From: Patescibacteria group bacterium
GTDB lineage: Bacteria; Patescibacteriota; Minisyncoccia; Phycocordibacterales; UBA12445
Length of the DNA: 5,076 bases
Assembly: GCA_022710205.1 (NCBI GenBank)
Contig: JAKLHJ010000055.1
Span: 1-5,076, forward strand
Direction of reading: 5' to 3'
In this document: one piece after another, positions 4,939 to 5,076 of the stretch
How positions within the stretch are numbered: the stretch's first letter is position 1
Layout: each line of letters opens with the position of its first letter
Position numbers and translations under genes: made by a program
The notes under the pieces: model-generated
Databases searched by the model: none
What the model saw: the letters and a program-made list of their open reading frames with translations, nothing else
What the model was told of the DNA's origin: nothing

Positions 4939-5015
4939 ACCCTGTTGAGTAAAAATTTCTCTCTGCAAAGAGAAATTTTAAATTTTATAAATAAAATTTT
5001 ACTTAACAGGGTGAA
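4936..5015. repeat. Nested inverted repeat that can fold as a three-way junction
   Basis: The outer arms, 4936-4954 and 4997-5015, pair over 19 bp with two G.U wobbles (TTTACCCTGTT with AACAGGGTGAA, then AGTAAAA with TTTTACT). Inside are two further stems: AAATTTCTCT (4953-4962) with AGAGAAATTT (4969-4978), and AAATTTTAT (4980-4988) with ATAAAATTT (4991-4999). The inner stems compete with the innermost outer pairs for a few bases. The right arm ends 1 nt before a -35 box. It shares its ends with the other intergenic repeats. Confidence 0.7.
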
Positions 5016-5016
5016 C

Positions 5017-5044
5017 TTGACACTTTTGTCTTTATATGTATAAT
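5017..5044 (+). promoter_or_regulatory. Consensus sigma70-type promoter for a gene beyond the window
   Basis: A perfect -35 TTGACA (5017-5022), a 16-bp spacer and a perfect -10 TATAAT (5039-5044). The start site is expected near 5051. The remaining 25 nt show no RBS or start codon, so the gene begins outside the window. The -35 box is preceded by GGGTGAAC, nearly identical to the GGGTAAAC before the promoter at 4140. Confidence 0.85.
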
Positions 5045-5076
5045 TGCCAAAAGCTAGTTCATTTCACATAAACGGT

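Overview
The window looks like a chromosomal segment from a small-genome bacterium, most likely a Patescibacteria/CPR (Parcubacteria-like) lineage. That is inference: the clues are a strongly shortened SMC protein, small proteins with no family I recognise, sigma70-type promoters and compact hairpin-rich gaps. No rRNA, tRNA, CRISPR, transposase or integrase is visible. All convincing genes are on the + strand.

Region 1 (1-2177) holds a 716-aa SMC-family ATPase. It has a complete SMC head: Walker A, Q-loop, LSGGER signature, Walker B and H-loop. The arms are short, and a CxxC motif (C337/C340) sits where the SMC hinge should be, resembling the zinc hook of Rad50. An extended -10 box ends 6 nt before its ATG, which predicts a leaderless mRNA.

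Region 2 (2178-2421) is a 244-base gap with two large inverted repeats and a weak terminator-like hairpin.

Region 3 (2422-3947) is a tight four-gene operon. The first three genes encode small cysteine-rich proteins with the same plan: a charged N-terminal helix, a C-x-H pair, 20-26 residues, then C-x2-C-G. They look like diverged tandem paralogues and probable zinc-binding proteins of unknown role. The fourth is a small basic protein without cysteines, preceded by a 7-codon mini-ORF or a frameshift scar. A strong Rho-independent terminator closes the operon.

Region 4 (3948-4243, 296 bases) carries that terminator, a perfect 23-bp dyad, two hairpins, a near-consensus promoter and a 5' UTR with two small hairpins. 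One of these encloses the ribosome binding site of the next gene.

Region 5 (4244-4938) is the compositional outlier: a 192-aa protein of unknown function in which 190 of 192 sense codons end in G or C and all nine leucines are CTC. It contains a duplicated SASFG motif. A structured GC-rich 3' UTR and a GNRA-loop terminator follow.

Region 6 (4939-5076) is a nested inverted repeat directly abutting a consensus promoter that fires out of the window; its gene lies beyond the end. Three of the intergenic inverted repeats share CCCTGT...ACAGG(G) ends, and two promoters share the string GGGTRAAC just before TTGACA. This suggests a repeated hairpin-plus-promoter architecture in this genome.
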